A stretch of 64,000 bases of DNA from Bacteroidetes bacterium GWF2_33_16. Lineage in GTDB: Bacteria > Bacteroidota > Bacteroidia > Bacteroidales > UBA12077. The DNA is taken from positions 349,930-413,929 of the forward strand of contig MEOE01000013.1 in the NCBI GenBank assembly GCA_001768565.1, in the 5' to 3' direction. The position numbers and the translations under genes were made by a program. This document shows, one piece after another, positions 63,401 through 64,000 of this stretch. A model generated the notes under the pieces. That model did not search any database and was not told where the DNA came from. It saw only the letters and a list, made by a program, of their open reading frames with translations. Each line of letters begins with the position of its first letter. Position 1 is the first letter of the stretch.

Positions 63401-64000
63401 CAGTTTTGCGCAATCCAAACTTGATTTCCAATTTTAATGGTTCTGTATTCATTACCTTCAATATCAGTTAAAATACCAGGATCGTTGGAATCATTTTTTA
63501 ATAGACGAATTGAACCTCCATAACCTTTGTCTCCATTATTCATGTATAATGCGCTGTGAGTATTGTATAATACTCCTAAATATCCTCTAACAGAACTCTC
63601 CTCATTACTACACCAAAGAAATGAGCTAATTCCTTCTTGTCCAAATGTTCCTCCAATATAATCGCGAATTCCACTTGGCAAAGCCGTAAAACCACTTTCA
63701 TTAGTTGCACCAGTATTCGGACTCACCCAATGTATTGTCCCTGTTTCTTTCAATTTTCCACCAGCAATATTCACACCGCCAAGATATTCAGTTAAAATTG
63801 CATATTCTGCATTGGTTGGTACATGCCAACCATCAGGTGCTATATTGGGATGAGAAGCAGCATACCAATTATACAGGTATCCGTATCCTTTTCCTATTCC
63901 ATCTAAATTATATTCAACATTACTTTCTCCCTGGCAAACATTTGCCGAACCAGTAATTGTTCCTGTTTGGGGATTAGATTCTGTAATTTCGAACATTATA
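57433..64000 (-). CDS. Giant Ig/FISUMP/PKD/beta-helix surface protein (partial, N-terminus outside the window)
   Basis: At least 2187 residues, open at the window edge; the ATG at 63996 lies in the middle of a domain, so it is not the true start. Visible order: two tandem ~378-residue units, each a PKD-like domain split by a FISUMP domain followed by an Ig-like domain (11-388 and 389-760); a parallel beta-helix starting NSNDAGAGSLRAAIEAS (about 775-1150); a PKD domain (YTWDFGDGTTSTLKNPTHTY); about ten short Ig-like gliding-type repeats (TATLKGTGTTC style); a jelly-roll carbohydrate-binding-like domain near 2000-2120; and a YD-like tail (YDPITMKLSAELDENNYATY). It is the upstream partner of the RHS gene. 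Probably a surface adhesin. Confidence 0.8.
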   Translation of the reverse strand, partial: IMFEITESNPQTGTITGSANVCQGESNVEYNLDGIGKGYGYLYNWYAASHPNIAPDGWHVPTNAEYAILTEYLGGVNIAGGKLKETGTIHWVSPNTGATNESGFTALPSGIRDYIGGTFGQEGISSFLWCSNEESSVRGYLGVLYNTHSALYMNNGDKGYGGSIRLLKNDSNDPGILTDIEGNEYRTIKIGNQVWIAQNWMCKSLNDGTPIPNVIEDLAWRDQNIPSLCAYNNDESFAIKGMDGVSFIWAYSGTGVTITNNGETATLNFGENATSGTLVCEGRSISNQIVYTASYSIIVNTPPVITLHPVDINVNEGASAQFSVTSDGTSFQWRKNGQNITGETSSTYSITSVMEGDAGSYDCIVTKANCESISNPAMLTVNMIITPVEGTITGLATICQGENDIVYNAEGIEVAGYGYLYNWYAATDAREIAPDGWHIPSNEEWQVLETTLGGWQAAGGKMRLTGTDFWNAPNLYADNTSGFSAKGAGIRSDFGDFSFIKEMAFFHASNSVMSDRMLPNNNTNLDTNGDGFWANNGVSVRCIKNTTDWSPGETITDIDGNIYSTIKIGDQVWIEENLKVTKYRNGDQIPNIISNAEWAAQIIGAYCAYNNDVSYVGINANITSYTWIYSGTGATINGTGASVTLSFAADATSGTLSCEGRNSSGVIVLTASYPITVNSMPVISEHPQGVTTNTGGSATFTLTSNGNSYQWRKDGIDITGATSSTYSIASVIEGDAGNYDCVVSNGNCEVTSNMATLTIGSGSVCPDTEPGYYYVTNSNDAGAGSLRAAIEASNASTENLPHHIVFCESGAPYTINLVSQLPDITQSVVMDASNFGLANPIHIIGNTNISTGIVISASNSVLNNIYVDNIMKVGASYYSQGIHVINADNVNIINCTVSNIGTEGMGHGIILKNSNGSAIQGCKIGTDITGMIDIPGGMMVPVWLENCSNILIGGDNANEGNVISENSTSNTSPNSENSILILNCQNVEIYNNKIGVSIDGSVQMPNLFGIYFYDGSNITIGKPNAGNIICVKEGVAFAADGSNSSNVTIQNNEFILEGTETFPAIFISQVDILLIGGPGEGEGNIFRNFETAISINLWEYVNLRDVIMRRNEIYNTVNGITINNNTTLVKWKAAPIVNYANQLSGIVSGTVRTGLTAPENGKPGDIVDVYLSDINGKNATVYLGSAVVDNNLEWEIVTNKIPLSGNQYVVSAISDAPGYNSTNIENTSEFSQPFTVTPYICPVITSISPTEVCHDQNVSFGFTYTGDLANETYTWDFGDGTTSTLKNPTHTYTTPGNYQITLTVNMPGCTVASHSANVKVNYMLEFVNLADEYFLWDNAVQLNGLVWGQNIGGYFFGNEYVHGDADDGYIFSPAQLGSYTIIFRYENGTCASQISKVVNVVKKPGVTMEGNGMLCEGVLSTNIKVTYNRTGTWSFTYKYRGLDGIWSENTITGITEPEYTITGCIEGTYMMVSAIDANNNPLEVSGWVEVLRRPSPTATLKGTGTTCLETEPPVYIDFQGTAPFEFTYKIGESGDVVSETTYENRYVFTDPVEDTYYLLSVSDFNCSGTVSGQVTVSFVNSPLVEITGLASNYCVGDPIAIFTGIPAGGTYSGFGVVTNGDGTASFNPYKMGKYKARYTYVDPITGCYGRDIHSIVVSGTPNAILTGNGDICGEDVATLTIELSGALFYKFTYTDGVNPVIVELSDEQVTSDPFNYVFTTSTEGNYSLVSVESGNCIGTVSSEVISVVKHPIPTATIANSNDRTICQGETTPVTVTFTGSGEYTYRLGVNFFSITPEIFTIENPKIYDIGFNGIIRVLSIRDQYCTGTGHGTAIVHVLPLPGAELTGNGAICEGETAVLTINFTGQGPWHFKYAVDDIEIESEITVNIPEDGSLASYVIEASDPAKYELTSVRNNNCNGTVSGIINVEHYPKPTISMSGGGEIYLNDQATIHFDVTGNGPWTIWYAINGEHQNSPIVINQQGTEFAYNYLTSIPGIYTIEEFQDRYCTGDSVSDKVTVSIIGEPLPCKECISSFAPVPGERYVLSAWVKQSVLSTNGSYADAGVKILFEGANDSTGLILAKGAIIDGWQRIEQEFVIPFGTTAIHVNLTNNSSASVFFDDIRIHPFKANMKSYVYDPITMKLSAELDENNYATYYEYNEEGALIRIKKETERGVKTIQESFSNKRKTQ

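Overview
The window comes from a member of the Bacteroidota, most likely a fermentative or anaerobic relative of the Bacteroidales/Marinilabiliales. Visible support: an ssrA tmRNA whose tag reads GENNYALAA, upstream regions carrying the Bacteroidota -7 box TAnnTTTG, a short 287-residue RpoD, a Rho with a long low-complexity insert, FISUMP and RHS/YD giant proteins, and a pyruvate:ferredoxin oxidoreductase. The DNA is AT-rich.

Left third (1-26.6 kb) is mostly chromosomal backbone. It holds the start of a LuxC-type acyl-CoA reductase, a small membrane operon (TM2, DUF2752, DUF4870-like, M48 peptidase), a complete AmmeMemoRadiSam operon with an acylphosphatase inside it, an FtsX/MacB permease, a SiaC-like protein, gap, an outer-membrane barrel, a tiny lipoprotein, a 1104-residue sortilin-like propeller protein, def/ruvX, a carboxyltransferase whose biotinyl-like tail lacks the acceptor lysine, a DHODH-like protein with PFOR, rho, rpoD, rpe and a LYS1-like dehydrogenase. 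Most units end in clear hairpin terminators.

Middle (26.6-30.2 kb): ssrA with its promoter and terminator is followed by a small degraded mobile-element remnant. It has an excisionase-like HTH protein, a frameshifted replication initiator, a DnaC-like loader, a startless ORF fragment and several strong palindromes. No integrase or second attachment site is visible.

30.2-41.6 kb is one 13-gene minus-strand operon for a type II secretion / type IV pilus-like machine: pseudopilin, prepilin peptidase, ATPase, secretin with three tandem N0-like domains, PilM-PilN-like fusion, PilO-like protein, lipoprotein, PilP/GspC-like protein, a MORN protein with a lysine-rich tail, a GspK-like protein whose head looks like a beta-helix, two minor pseudopilins and the GspF platform. 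A promoter with both boxes (TTG-N19-TATATTTG) lies upstream, diverging from a SIMPL-domain gene.

42.4-43.9 kb is a gene-free island of REP-like palindromes and direct repeats around a truncated RAYT (Y1) transposase. 43.9-64.0 kb is a second minus-strand unit: a partial giant Ig/FISUMP/PKD/beta-helix protein (2187 residues visible), a 242-residue exported protein, a 4070-residue RHS protein, and a 174-residue membrane protein that may be its immunity partner. Two features stand out. The FISUMP domains are circularly permuted and nested in PKD-like domains. A roughly 900-residue Ycf48-type propeller array interrupts the RHS repeats.
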